Origin: Verrucomicrobiota bacterium
Lineage (GTDB): Bacteria > Verrucomicrobiota > Verrucomicrobiia > Verrucomicrobiales > Akkermansiaceae
Reading direction: 5' to 3'
Length of the DNA: 64,000 nt
NCBI GenBank assembly: GCA_017301995.1
Contig: JAFLEH010000016.1
Coordinates: 1 to 64,000 of the forward strand
In this document: piece by piece, positions 33,974 to 41,757 of the stretch
How positions within the stretch are numbered: position 1 is the stretch's first letter
Layout: each line of letters starts with the position of its first letter
Notes under the pieces: model-generated
Seen by the model: only the letters and a program-made list of their open reading frames with translations
What the model was told of the DNA's origin: nothing
Databases searched by the model: none
Position numbers and translations under genes: made by a program

Positions 33974-34286
33974 ACTGAGAACCGCTGAGTTCACTGAGTA
34001 TTCTTTGATCGGAAAGCCAACTCCAGAGGGTGAATCGGATTCAGGCTGATTATTGCAGTCTCCTTTACAGCGGCATCAGCGGCCAAATGAGACCAGATGA
34101 TAACTTCCAACTTCGGATTTCGGGCTGAAGCGGTACAATGCGGTCCGCATTGTTGTTAGAAGGCTGTAAAACGGTTTGTCACCAGCGTACGAAACTTATG
34201 AGGCACCCAATCATGAACAGATGCGCGCTTGCGAGGTGGCAGAGCGATTTGCGGTTGAATCGACTGTAACCGGATCCATGTGGCCG
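33974..34286. other. Gene-free spacer with simple repeats
   Basis: ACTGAATCACTGAGAACCGC and TGAGTTCACTGAG (33965-33998) are short repeats of an ACTGAG unit. Composition is noticeably AT-richer than neighbours. The right end holds a possible transposase remnant (34179-34271). Nothing else is supported. Confidence 0.5.
34179..34271 (-). pseudogene. Possible transposase C-terminal remnant
   Basis: A minus-strand frame of 30 codons ending in TGA reads GYSRFNRKSLCHLASAHLFM and then IGCLISFVRW. The pattern of basic segment, hydrophobic helix and terminal RW looks like the tail of a DDE transposase. It has no start, no catalytic part and no visible inverted repeats, so this rests on resemblance only. 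Confidence 0.3.
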
Positions 34287-36044
34287 TCACGGACGGATCT
34301 CCACCCGGATGGTGACGTTTTCCGCCTTCGGGACGGTTAGACAGACCGCGCGGAATCCTTTGTTGGGGTTTTCCTCCGGGGTGGGCGGCTTGGCGTCGGC
34401 GGTGCTCCACACGCCGTCGGGCGACAGGCGTTTGAGGGTGATCGCACCGCTTTTCTTGCTGAGTTTCACCGTATCGCCCGCGATGGTGACGGTGGCGTCG
34501 GTGAAAATCCGCCAGACGGTTTCACCGGTGGGCGCGGTGATGGTGTCCTCGATGACCGCGACGCCGGTTGCGGGATCGAAAGCGGCGCTGCGGAGCACCT
34601 TGGCGGCGGCACCGGCATAGGCTGCGGTTAGATCGAGCGTGGCCGACGCCGTTTTTCCGGATAGATCGGATTTGGCGACCGGGCAGGGTTTGCATTTCGC
34701 GTTCTGGAGTTTTCCGTCGATTTCCAGTGTGTTGTGGGAGCGGTTTTGGAGCCGGTAGTATGTCCAGCGCTTGTTGCCGAAATAGCCGGGCAGGTTGTAG
34801 TTTTCCGCGCCGAGGTCGTGGCACCAGCGCTCGCCGCGGGTGTCATAGACGAACGAACCCACGTCCATGTGGCCATGGCTTGCGGCGGGCGTGCCGCCTT
34901 TGATTGCCAGATAACTATCGTTCGCTTCCCATCCGCTGCGAAACAATGCCATCGGCTGCTGTCCGCCATAAACCGCCGCGGTGGGAAGCTTGGCGGACGG
35001 TGCCGATGGCGGCAACCACAGCACCGCAAGGGGGAAAAACCGGTCTTTTGCCAGGCCTTTTCCCTCACCGGCGGCCACGCGCTCCAACAATCCGCGGACG
35101 TGCGCGGTCTGGACCGTGTCGCGGTAATGCCCGGCGATCCAACACTGGGCGGACGACGGCACGGCCCGGCCGCTGCCGCCGTCCGCGAAGTTGTAGGATA
35201 GACGGTTAGGGCTGGTGAGGTGCATGATCGATTCCCCCGCCATGCGAATCTCGGGCGCCTCGGAAATGCTCCGGCCCAGCGGCGGACATGCCGCGAGCAG
35301 GGCGACGTGGTAGCTGGTGCCGTATTGCCAGTAGCCGGGGCCCTCCGGGTACATGCCGTCGGGTTGATAGAAGCGGCCGCACTGTTCGACGAGTTTCAGG
35401 CCTTTTTCAAACAGCGGTTCCGCCAGGCCTTCGTCGTGGCCGGCCACCGCGGCGGCGGCCAGCGCGATGCCGGAGCCGCAGACCTGCGACCAGTTGTTGC
35501 CGGGCTTGCTCCACCAGTCGCCTTTGTCATAGACGCCTTTTGCGGGCTTGAGCGCCTTGTCGATGATCGCCCGTTCGTAACGGGCGCGCTGTTCGTCGGT
35601 TAGGGTCGGATAGAGCCAGTCGTAACCGGTCGCTACGGCGGTGGCCATCTCGGCGGTATCGAGGAAGTGTTTGGGATTCCAGTCCTTGAGGGCGCATGCC
35701 GCGTCGAGTTCGGCGATGACCCGCGCGCGGTAGGCGTCACCGGCTCCGCAGCGCCACGCCCAACCGGCGAAGAGCACGTTGTGGACCGCGAGGCGCGATT
35801 CGGCGAGCAGCCGCTTGCCGTCGGGGATTTCGTAGCGGCAGGTGCGGGCTTTCAGCACGCTGTTGGCCTCGGCGAGCGCGGCATCCTGCATTTTCGCCTG
35901 CAATGGATCGGTGGCCAGGTGTTGCTTGAGCGCCGCTTCGCCCGATGCCGGGAGCCACAGCCGCGGATGCGGCAGGTCCGATAGATTTCCCGCGAATGCC
36001 ACGCCCGCGGTGGCGGCTCCAATGATGCAATGCAGCTTGAACAT
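34287..36044 (-). CDS. Heparinase II/III-family polysaccharide lyase
   Basis: A 585-residue exported lyase. MFKLHCIIGAATAGVAFAG is a signal peptide. The N-terminal alpha/alpha toroid (about 30-330) contains LRDWNPKHFLDTAEMATAVATGYDWLYPTL, WWSKPGNNWSQVCGSGIALAA and PEGPGYWQYGTSYHVALLAA. The heparinase II/III beta domain begins YLAIKGGTPAASHGHMDVGSFVYDTRGERWCHDLG, the conserved His/Asp region, and continues GNKRWTYYRLQNRSHNTLEIDG. Relatives cleave uronic-acid glycans (heparin, alginate and related). The sulfated-glycan theme fits the sulfatase at 54 kb. An in-frame extension upstream to 36587 overlaps the RNase III gene and is rejected. Confidence 0.88.
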   Translation of the reverse strand: MFKLHCIIGAATAGVAFAGNLSDLPHPRLWLPASGEAALKQHLATDPLQAKMQDAALAEANSVLKARTCRYEIPDGKRLLAESRLAVHNVLFAGWAWRCGAGDAYRARVIAELDAACALKDWNPKHFLDTAEMATAVATGYDWLYPTLTDEQRARYERAIIDKALKPAKGVYDKGDWWSKPGNNWSQVCGSGIALAAAAVAGHDEGLAEPLFEKGLKLVEQCGRFYQPDGMYPEGPGYWQYGTSYHVALLAACPPLGRSISEAPEIRMAGESIMHLTSPNRLSYNFADGGSGRAVPSSAQCWIAGHYRDTVQTAHVRGLLERVAAGEGKGLAKDRFFPLAVLWLPPSAPSAKLPTAAVYGGQQPMALFRSGWEANDSYLAIKGGTPAASHGHMDVGSFVYDTRGERWCHDLGAENYNLPGYFGNKRWTYYRLQNRSHNTLEIDGKLQNAKCKPCPVAKSDLSGKTASATLDLTAAYAGAAAKVLRSAAFDPATGVAVIEDTITAPTGETVWRIFTDATVTIAGDTVKLSKKSGAITLKRLSPDGVWSTADAKPPTPEENPNKGFRAVCLTVPKAENVTIRVEIRP

Positions 36045-36193
36045 GGGCGCGGATACGCGGGTCGTGGGCCGGATCGTTCGGAAAATCCCGGGGTGGCCGC
36101 CGCTCCCACCCACCAATGCCTGTGGGTAATATCCCGGACGACGGACGCTTCTTGGTCTCCGGTGCGACCGGCGCGCGCGTGCGACCCTTGGAG

Positions 36194-36505
36194 TTACCGC
36201 CTTCCCGGCTTGGCGATCTGCTTCCGGAACAGCGGGACGAGGGTGGCGTCCATCCAGTCGAAGGCGGCCTGGAGACCTTGTTCGCGGTAGATTCGTCCGA
36301 TGGACGCCTCGACCCGGGTGGGGTTGCCGAGGGCGGATAGAAACTCGTTGGAAGTCAGGCGGGTGAACCAGACGCCGTCCATTTCGCCGCGTTCCCGGAG
36401 GACGAACTGGCGGGCGAAAAGGGAGAGCACGGCGTCGCCGATCCAAGCGGCTTCGCGTTCGATGCGGATATCGTTTTCCTTGGTGGTCACGGGCGGAGCA
36501 TGCAT
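36194..36505 (-). CDS. Mini-RNase III-like protein
   Basis: A 103-residue protein consisting of a single RNase III catalytic domain without a dsRNA-binding domain. The signature EREAAWIGDAVLSLFARQFV corresponds to the LGDAVL motif with its catalytic Asp; TSNEFLSALGNPTRVEASIG and the final DWMDATLVPLFRKQ match the helix carrying the second acid cluster. Mini-III enzymes of Gram-positive bacteria mature 23S rRNA; a similar job here is inference. The ATG follows directly on the TAG stop of the upstream lipoprotein gene, so the two are cotranscribed. Confidence 0.75.
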   Translation of the reverse strand: MHAPPVTTKENDIRIEREAAWIGDAVLSLFARQFVLRERGEMDGVWFTRLTSNEFLSALGNPTRVEASIGRIYREQGLQAAFDWMDATLVPLFRKQIAKPGRR

Positions 36506-37084
36506 CTAACGACCCGGCCGGGCGAGCCTTTCCATGCGCTCGCGCGAAATTCTTTCCCGCAGCCGGGCTTCGGACTCCGAATCCCAATACCCCGGCTGCA
36601 GCTCGATGAACACCGAGGTGTAGGGCAGTGCGGTGGTGGTGCGGACCACCAGCACGTCGAAGCTTCGGTTGGCGTCTTCCAACAGGGTGAGCAGCGACTG
36701 CTGGTCGATCTCGGTCGGTTCGTATCCGTGCAGCGCGTTGGTTAGACGCTTGCGGTGCTGCTCGATGCCGGGAGCGTAGTCATTCTCCACCGAGCGCATT
36801 TCGCGGGGCAGATAGAGTTGCGGCCGGACGTGTTGGGTCTGTTCCAAAGTGGCCAGGACATAATCGAGGGCCTCGGGGATTTCCACGTCCGCGGGCACCT
36901 GGCGGATGCCGACCCGGCTTTGGGCGGGAAACGACGCTTCGGCGACCACGATCCAGTTCCGATAACCCAACTGGCCGGCCTGGTTGGCGACGGCGGTTTG
37001 CCACAAGCTCTGGCGCGGCATCATCCCGCAGCCGCACGACAGCAGGACGAGACCATACATCAGGAGTTGACGGCTCAAACGCAT
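36506..37084 (-). CDS. Lipoprotein with RbsD/FucU-like domain
   Basis: A 192-residue exported lipoprotein. MRLSRQLLMYGLVLLSCGC ends in a lipobox-like LSCGC. The rest, ANQAGQLGYRNWIVVAEASFP, then VPADVEIPEALDYVLATLEQ and LYLPRE, resembles RbsD/FucU sugar mutarotases (LGHGDxIVIADAxFP), but with insertions and without a convincing active-site His at the N-terminus. Location outside the cytoplasm is unusual for this fold. It may be a scaffold or a sugar-binding variant. It precedes mini-RNase III with zero spacing. Confidence 0.6.
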   Translation of the reverse strand: MRLSRQLLMYGLVLLSCGCGMMPRQSLWQTAVANQAGQLGYRNWIVVAEASFPAQSRVGIRQVPADVEIPEALDYVLATLEQTQHVRPQLYLPREMRSVENDYAPGIEQHRKRLTNALHGYEPTEIDQQSLLTLLEDANRSFDVLVVRTTTALPYTSVFIELQPGYWDSESEARLRERISRERMERLARPGR

Positions 37085-37136
37085 CGCGAGGGAGTCATAG
37101 CCCGGCGCGCGGGAATGTCAAGTCCGCGGTCCGGTT

Positions 37137-38669
37137 TCACATCAATTGGGCCCCGGCCTCGGCCAGCTCCGACCGCTCGCCGCGATTGAGCGCGATGTGC
37201 GCCACGAACGGCTGCCCCTTGAGCCGGTTGCGGGTGTAAACCAGGCCGTTGCTCCGGCTGTCCACGTAGGGGTTGTCGATCTGGGCGGGGTCGCCGACCA
37301 TGACCAGCTTGGAATCGCGCGACATGCGGGTGACGATGGTCTTGGCCTCGCGCGGGGTGAGCTGCTGGGCTTCGTCCAGGATGAAGAAGCGGTTCGGGAT
37401 CGAGCGGCCGCGGATATAACAAAGCGCCTCGATTTCCAGGATGCCCTGCTCCATCAGCAGCTCGTGGGGTTTCTTTACCGGAGGCGGCGGGTTCTGCGGG
37501 TTTTTCTGCTGCTTGCGGCGCGGGCCGAGCGGGATGGCCGGGCGCATCAGCAGTTCGAGGGCGTCGTGGATCGGTTGCAACCAAGGGCGCATTTTTTCAT
37601 CCAGCGAACCGGGTAGGAATCCGAGTTGCTCGCCCATCGCCACCACCGGTCGGCTCACGGTCATCCCGTTGTAGCGGTGGCGGAACATCTCGTGGAGACC
37701 GGCCGCCACCGCGACCAGCGTCTTGCCGGTGCCGGCGTGCCCGTAGCAGGTGACGAGTGAAATGTTAGGATTCAGCAGGGCGTCGATCAGGCACCGCTGG
37801 CCGAGATTGAGCGGCTTGAGCGCCTGACCGTCCGGGATTTTGAGCGATTCGGGAATATCGAGGCGGACAAACACCCCATCGGCGGCAAACCGTGCGGGAA
37901 TCGTCTGCCGCTCGCCAGCCGCGAGCAGGACATATTCGTTCACATGGACGTCGCCCCGGCGTGCCGCGGGCAAATCGAGGTGGCCGGAGCTCGCAAACCG
38001 CTGCAGTTCGTCCACGCCCACTTCCAGGCGCCGCACCTCGTAGTTGGACACCTCGCCGGGGGAAACCTTGTCACTCAGATAGTCCTGGCACTCGATCCCA
38101 ACGGCCCGCGCCTTGAGCTGCATGTTGAGATCCTTGGTCACCAGCACCACCGGCGCGCTGTTGTACTGGGCCAGCAGCAGGCAAGCCGCCAGAATCCGGT
38201 GATCCACCCGTTCGCGATCGGGGAAAATCCGGTGGAAACGGTTGAGCGCCTCGCTGTTTTTCGGAACCGAAGCCGGATCGTAGATGACCATCCGGATGGT
38301 GCCCCCGCCGGCTGTTTTCACCCCGCTGGTGACTTTTCCGGAGCAGGAAAACAACTCGGTAAGGCGGCGGTGGACCCTACGGGCGTTGGCACCGCGCTCG
38401 CTTTGCTCGCTTTTGAACCGGTCCAGTTCGGCCAGGACATCCACCGGAATGCACAGATGGTTTTCCTTGAATTGCTCGATCGACCCTGGGTCGTGCAGCA
38501 GCACGTTGGTGTCCAGCACGTAGTTCTTTACCACCTGGGATGGCGCTTTCAGGCCGAAATCGACCGCTTTCGGCTTGGCCCGGCCGTTCGCGGGCCGGGC
38601 GGCGTTGCCATTGGTGTGGGGGATCTCTTCAAATAGTCCGGTTTGCAGTTCCTCGGTTTGACGGATCAT
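37137..38669 (-). CDS. PIN-PhoH fusion ATPase (PhoH2 type)
   Basis: A 510-residue protein with an N-terminal PIN nuclease domain and a C-terminal PhoH P-loop ATPase. The PIN part begins KNYVLDTNVLLHDPGSIEQF and keeps the acids of IPVDVLAELDRFK and LVTKDLNMQLKA. PhoH motifs: Walker A GHAGTGKTLVAVAAG, Walker B RFFILDEAQQLTPREAKTIV and sensor SKLVMVGDPAQIDNPYVD. PhoH2 proteins are reported RNA helicase/RNases. A Lys/Pro-rich insertion (RRKQQKNPQNPPPP) interrupts the ATPase at about residue 400. ATG 38669 is chosen because the longer frame upstream is noncoding. No antitoxin gene is adjacent. Confidence 0.93.
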   Translation of the reverse strand: MIRQTEELQTGLFEEIPHTNGNAARPANGRAKPKAVDFGLKAPSQVVKNYVLDTNVLLHDPGSIEQFKENHLCIPVDVLAELDRFKSEQSERGANARRVHRRLTELFSCSGKVTSGVKTAGGGTIRMVIYDPASVPKNSEALNRFHRIFPDRERVDHRILAACLLLAQYNSAPVVLVTKDLNMQLKARAVGIECQDYLSDKVSPGEVSNYEVRRLEVGVDELQRFASSGHLDLPAARRGDVHVNEYVLLAAGERQTIPARFAADGVFVRLDIPESLKIPDGQALKPLNLGQRCLIDALLNPNISLVTCYGHAGTGKTLVAVAAGLHEMFRHRYNGMTVSRPVVAMGEQLGFLPGSLDEKMRPWLQPIHDALELLMRPAIPLGPRRKQQKNPQNPPPPVKKPHELLMEQGILEIEALCYIRGRSIPNRFFILDEAQQLTPREAKTIVTRMSRDSKLVMVGDPAQIDNPYVDSRSNGLVYTRNRLKGQPFVAHIALNRGERSELAEAGAQLM

Positions 38670-38927
38670 GATCGCTCGGGTCCTCGTTGGGGTGAACAGC
38701 TTGGTTCGGCGGGAGCGTTTTCCCGGTGCCACCCGGCCCGCCACCGGTCGGCACCCAACCGTCGCCACGCGATGATTTGGGATGTCTTTTAGTCAAGATA
38801 GCCAAACCATTAGCATCCCCAGCCCCCATGGCAACCCCAAAATGCGAAACGGCCGCATTTTTTTTGTTACCGGGGAAAAATCCCGCTTCCGGGCCCGCCC
38901 CGTTTCCACTCAGGACGAACCCCAAAC
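38670..38927. other. Intergenic spacer
   Basis: About 260 bp between the phoH and yiaV genes, both on the minus strand. It is GC-rich near phoH with an A/T run (CATTTTTTTTGTTACC) at 38858-38873. No ORF or clear promoter is supported. Confidence 0.5.
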
Positions 38928-38977
38928 CCGAAATCCAAAGTTCAAGGTAGTTTGGGCGCCCGGCTTACCGCTGGTTC
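38928..38977 (+). repeat. Dispersed intergenic repeat, copy 2
   Basis: Second copy of the 50-bp element at 33924-33973, sharing the core GTTCAAGGTAGTTTGG and the flanking TTACC-CTG. It abuts the stop codon of the yiaV-like gene, again touching a gene end. Confidence 0.75.
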
Positions 38978-40115
38978 AATGCCCGTCGCTGAACAGGTAG
39001 TTTTTCCAGGCTCCCATTCGAAGCAACACCTTGCGGATCAGCGCGATGTGGTGGAAATGCTTGGTGTAAACGGCAACCACGCCCGTGGTTCCGGGCACGA
39101 GCTGAAATTTCGATAGATCGTCCTCGAACTCAAACGCGACCAGCACCCGGCCGTGCCCTTTGATCTGCTCCGGGTCAATCAGCGCGCCGGTGGGCTGTAC
39201 CTGACCTTGGGCGATCGCCCCCTGTATTCGAATCACCTTGGCCTTGAACACCCGGCCCGGCACGGCGGGAAAGGACACTTCCGCCTCATCGCCGGGTGTG
39301 AGCCGCTGGGCGCAGTTCTGGAGGAATCCGGATGCGAAAATCGCCGGTTCCTCGGGCCGGAAGACCATCACGGGACGGAGCGGCAACGCGGCGGCCATGG
39401 TGCCCTTGCGCAGGAACGTCTGCTCCACCGTGCCGTCGCTCGGCGCGCGCACCACGGTTTGCTCGAGATCGAACTCGGCGGCCGCCAGTTCGGCCTGGAG
39501 CCGCGCCACCGAGGTGTTTACGCCATCGATTTGAGAGGTTTCCGCCAAGCGGGCGCGCTCGACTTCGGACCGCGCCGCTTCGGAGGACGCCTTGGCGGTC
39601 AGATAGAGCCCGCGCTTGGTGTCGATTTCCTGTTGGGAAACGACCGCGCCACCCGGCCGGTTCAGGCCATCGACGCGTTCGAACGCTTCTTTCGCACGTT
39701 GCTCGTCGGCCTGGGCGGCGGCAAGCCTCGACTCCGCGGTCATTCTGGAGGCCACAAGCTGCTTGGCTCCCTGCTCGGCTTCCGCGAGGGCCGCTTTCTT
39801 CTGATCGACCACGGCTTGGAAACGGGTGGGATCGATTTTGAAAAGCACATCGCCTTTCTTGACCTTGGATGCCTCCTGAACGGGGGCCTCGATGACCAAG
39901 CCGCTCACCGCGGGAACGATCGGCGTGGTGTTGAAGTAAAACCGCGCGTCCTTGGAGAACGGGTGGTTGTAGTTCATCGCCAGCAGCAGGAAACCAATGA
40001 TGCCAACGCCGCCGAGCACGGCTGTTAGGAGGCTGATGCCGGTGACCCGGATCTTGAAAATCTTGAAAATGGCGATGCAGATGCCGGTGTAGGTCAGGAT
40101 GAGGAGAAAGTCCAT
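38976..40115 (-). CDS. yiaV: HlyD-family membrane fusion protein (YiaV/YibH type)
   Basis: A 379-residue inner-membrane periplasmic adaptor. Two N-terminal hydrophobic segments (LLILTYTGICIAIFKIF and LLTAVLGGVGIIGFLLLAM) precede the biotinyl-lipoyl part VPAVSGLVIEAPVQEASKVKKGDVLFKIDP. A coiled-coil hairpin rich in Ala/Glu spans about 100-210. The second lipoyl half is TVVRAPSDGTVEQTFLRKG, followed by the beta-barrel PGDEAEVSFPAVPGRVFKAKV. The C-terminal GTTGVVAVYTKHFHHIALIRKVLLRM is typical of YiaV/YibH. It likely links an unknown inner-membrane transporter to an outer-membrane channel. The yiaW gene lies 20 bp upstream on the same strand. Confidence 0.88.
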   Translation of the reverse strand: MDFLLILTYTGICIAIFKIFKIRVTGISLLTAVLGGVGIIGFLLLAMNYNHPFSKDARFYFNTTPIVPAVSGLVIEAPVQEASKVKKGDVLFKIDPTRFQAVVDQKKAALAEAEQGAKQLVASRMTAESRLAAAQADEQRAKEAFERVDGLNRPGGAVVSQQEIDTKRGLYLTAKASSEAARSEVERARLAETSQIDGVNTSVARLQAELAAAEFDLEQTVVRAPSDGTVEQTFLRKGTMAAALPLRPVMVFRPEEPAIFASGFLQNCAQRLTPGDEAEVSFPAVPGRVFKAKVIRIQGAIAQGQVQPTGALIDPEQIKGHGRVLVAFEFEDDLSKFQLVPGTTGVVAVYTKHFHHIALIRKVLLRMGAWKNYLFSDGH

Positions 40116-40135
40116 GGCTAGGTTAGGTTGGGGTG

Positions 40136-40462
40136 TCAGGAGTTCCGGGATTCAAGGGCGGCGAGGCGTTCTTCGAGTTCGGTGACGCGTTTTGCGAGTC
40201 CATCCGCGGAGTTTGGCGGAACCTTGCCGGTGCCATAGCCGCGTTCCGGCGTGTAAACCGTAGCCCAGATCCACAGGAACGGCCAGATGGCGTGCAGTGT
40301 GAACAGGCTCACCCAGCCGGCCACATGGATCGCATCCGCGTGCGGGTGCTGTCGCTTGAGCGCGATGTGATAGGGAATGTCATGAATGATGATCATGCCG
40401 TACGCCAGACAGAGCACGACAAAAATCAGCAGGATGAGAGCGAAGATCGAAAGAACGTCCAT
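40136..40462 (-). CDS. yiaW: DUF3302 inner membrane protein YiaW
   Basis: A 108-residue membrane protein with very high likeness to E. coli YiaW: IIHDIPYHIALKRQHPHADA followed by IHVAGWVSLFTLHAIWPFLW and IWATVYTPERGYG. Two membrane helices are seen (residues 5-27 and 50-70), and a short C-terminal coiled coil (LAKRVTELEERLAAL). The yiaW-yiaV order is the same as in enterobacteria, so the pair works together; the cargo is unknown. Confidence 0.92.
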   Translation of the reverse strand: MDVLSIFALILLIFVVLCLAYGMIIIHDIPYHIALKRQHPHADAIHVAGWVSLFTLHAIWPFLWIWATVYTPERGYGTGKVPPNSADGLAKRVTELEERLAALESRNS

Positions 40463-40648
40463 GGTGGTGAGGGGTTGGGATTGATCCGTGTGAACCTGTG
40501 GTTGCCCGCCTGCCTACCACCGGACGCACTCCGGGGCAAGGGCAATTTGGAGCACTCTTCGAAGTTTATCGTTTTCACCCGCCTAATTCTCGATTGACGG
40601 ATTGCCGTGCGGGGGGTATGCCTCGCGCACATTCCAACAAACACCACC

Positions 40649-41215
40649 ATGAACATCCGTATCATCCAAGTCATCCGCCGCGCGGCAATCCTGCTCGCCG
40701 CCGGGGCCGCCGTTTCCTGCACGCCCGGCGTGGACATGCCCAAAGGCACGAGCAAGGGCTTCACCTCCGCACGCCTCATCCAGCGCGACCCGCAGTCGTC
40801 TCCGATAACCGACGCCACCGAACGGCAGGTCCACGGCATGGTCCAGAACTCGCTTTCCAGGCAGTTCTCCGCCAAAGGACTCGCCTACGGCAAAGGCGGC
40901 GCCGATCTGGTGGTGGCCTATATGGTGATCTATCAGGAGCCCGGCATGACCGCCACCTACGACGACTTCTTCGGCTACGGCCGCAACCCGGAGGAAATCG
41001 CCGCCGTGGCCCACAACCGTGGCGCCGTTTCCAGCGGACGCCCGGATTTCTTCCGCCAGGCGGGAATCGTGGTCGATGTGGTGGATAGCCGCACCAACAA
41101 ACTGGTCTATCGCGGATTCGCCAAAGGCGATGTGATCAAGGGAGCCTCCTCGGGAACGCGCGCTTCCCGGATCGATGCCGCGGTGGCGCAGGCCCTGGCC
41201 GGCTTCTTCCGCTGA
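40649..41215 (+). CDS. DUF4136-like lipoprotein
   Basis: A 188-residue exported protein. ATG 40649 starts a signal peptide ending in the lipobox AAVSC (Cys about 26). The mature part has the DUF4136 pattern: a KGFTSARLIQRDP strand, DLVVAYMVIYQEPGMTATYDDFFGYG, and VVDVVDSRTNKLVYRGFAKGDV followed by DAAVAQALAGFFR, the family's conserved WRG..-..-F region. Function unknown; such proteins sit in the outer membrane. The K+ channel gene begins 23 bp downstream. Confidence 0.8.
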   Translation: MNIRIIQVIRRAAILLAAGAAVSCTPGVDMPKGTSKGFTSARLIQRDPQSSPITDATERQVHGMVQNSLSRQFSAKGLAYGKGGADLVVAYMVIYQEPGMTATYDDFFGYGRNPEEIAAVAHNRGAVSSGRPDFFRQAGIVVDVVDSRTNKLVYRGFAKGDVIKGASSGTRASRIDAAVAQALAGFFR

Positions 41216-41238
41216 AATGCACCGGCACGGCGCCCGCC

Positions 41239-41691
41239 ATGATGGTCTTCCTGCTGCTGTTTCTTCTCGTCGCCTCCTGCGTCCTCATCCACGGCGCGGG
41301 AATGGTGGCGGGCTTGGTGCTGTTGAATGCCTCATTGCGGCGTCTTGACCAACGGTTCTCCCCGATGGGAGCCGGATGGCTGCTGACCCGCATCGTGTTC
41401 GGTCTGCTACTGTTGCACCTGACGCAGATTCTGGTGTGGGCGGCGGTTTATCAATGGGAGGGATGCTTCGCGGATTTCGGAACGGCGTTCTATTACTCCA
41501 CCACAAGCTATTCCACCGTCGGCTACGGCGATGTGATTCCATCCGCCAAATGGCGCACCATGGGAGCGGTCGAAGCGGTGATCGGAATCCTGATGTTCGG
41601 TTGGAGCACCGGCGCGTTGTTCACATGCGTGAACCGCGTGCAGAGCGCGTTTATGAAAGACTACCGAAACCGGCAGCGGCATCCGGACTGA
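41239..41691 (+). CDS. Minimal two-helix potassium channel
   Basis: A 150-residue ion channel of the Ion_trans_2 type. Helices: residues 3-28 (VFLLLFLLVASCVLIHGAGMVAG), 45-68 (LLTRIVFGLLLLHLTQILVWAAV) and 105-128 (VEAVIGILMFGWSTGALF). Between the last two lies a pore helix and the selectivity filter TTSYSTVGYGDVIP (about residue 88), with the TVGYGD of potassium channels. There is no RCK/TrkA-N regulatory domain, so gating is not evident. It is followed within 66 bp by the propeller-cytochrome gene. Confidence 0.88.
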   Translation: MMVFLLLFLLVASCVLIHGAGMVAGLVLLNASLRRLDQRFSPMGAGWLLTRIVFGLLLLHLTQILVWAAVYQWEGCFADFGTAFYYSTTSYSTVGYGDVIPSAKWRTMGAVEAVIGILMFGWSTGALFTCVNRVQSAFMKDYRNRQRHPD

Positions 41692-41757
41692 CCCGTGATC
41701 CGGCGCCATCGCCGGTGCGTGAAAGAACCGGTCCGTTTCCGCGGTATCGGCCATCGC

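Noticed and set aside
37137..38669. PIN-PhoH as part of a toxin-antitoxin pair
   Set aside because: No small antitoxin gene precedes or overlaps the start; the upstream 260 bp is noncoding.
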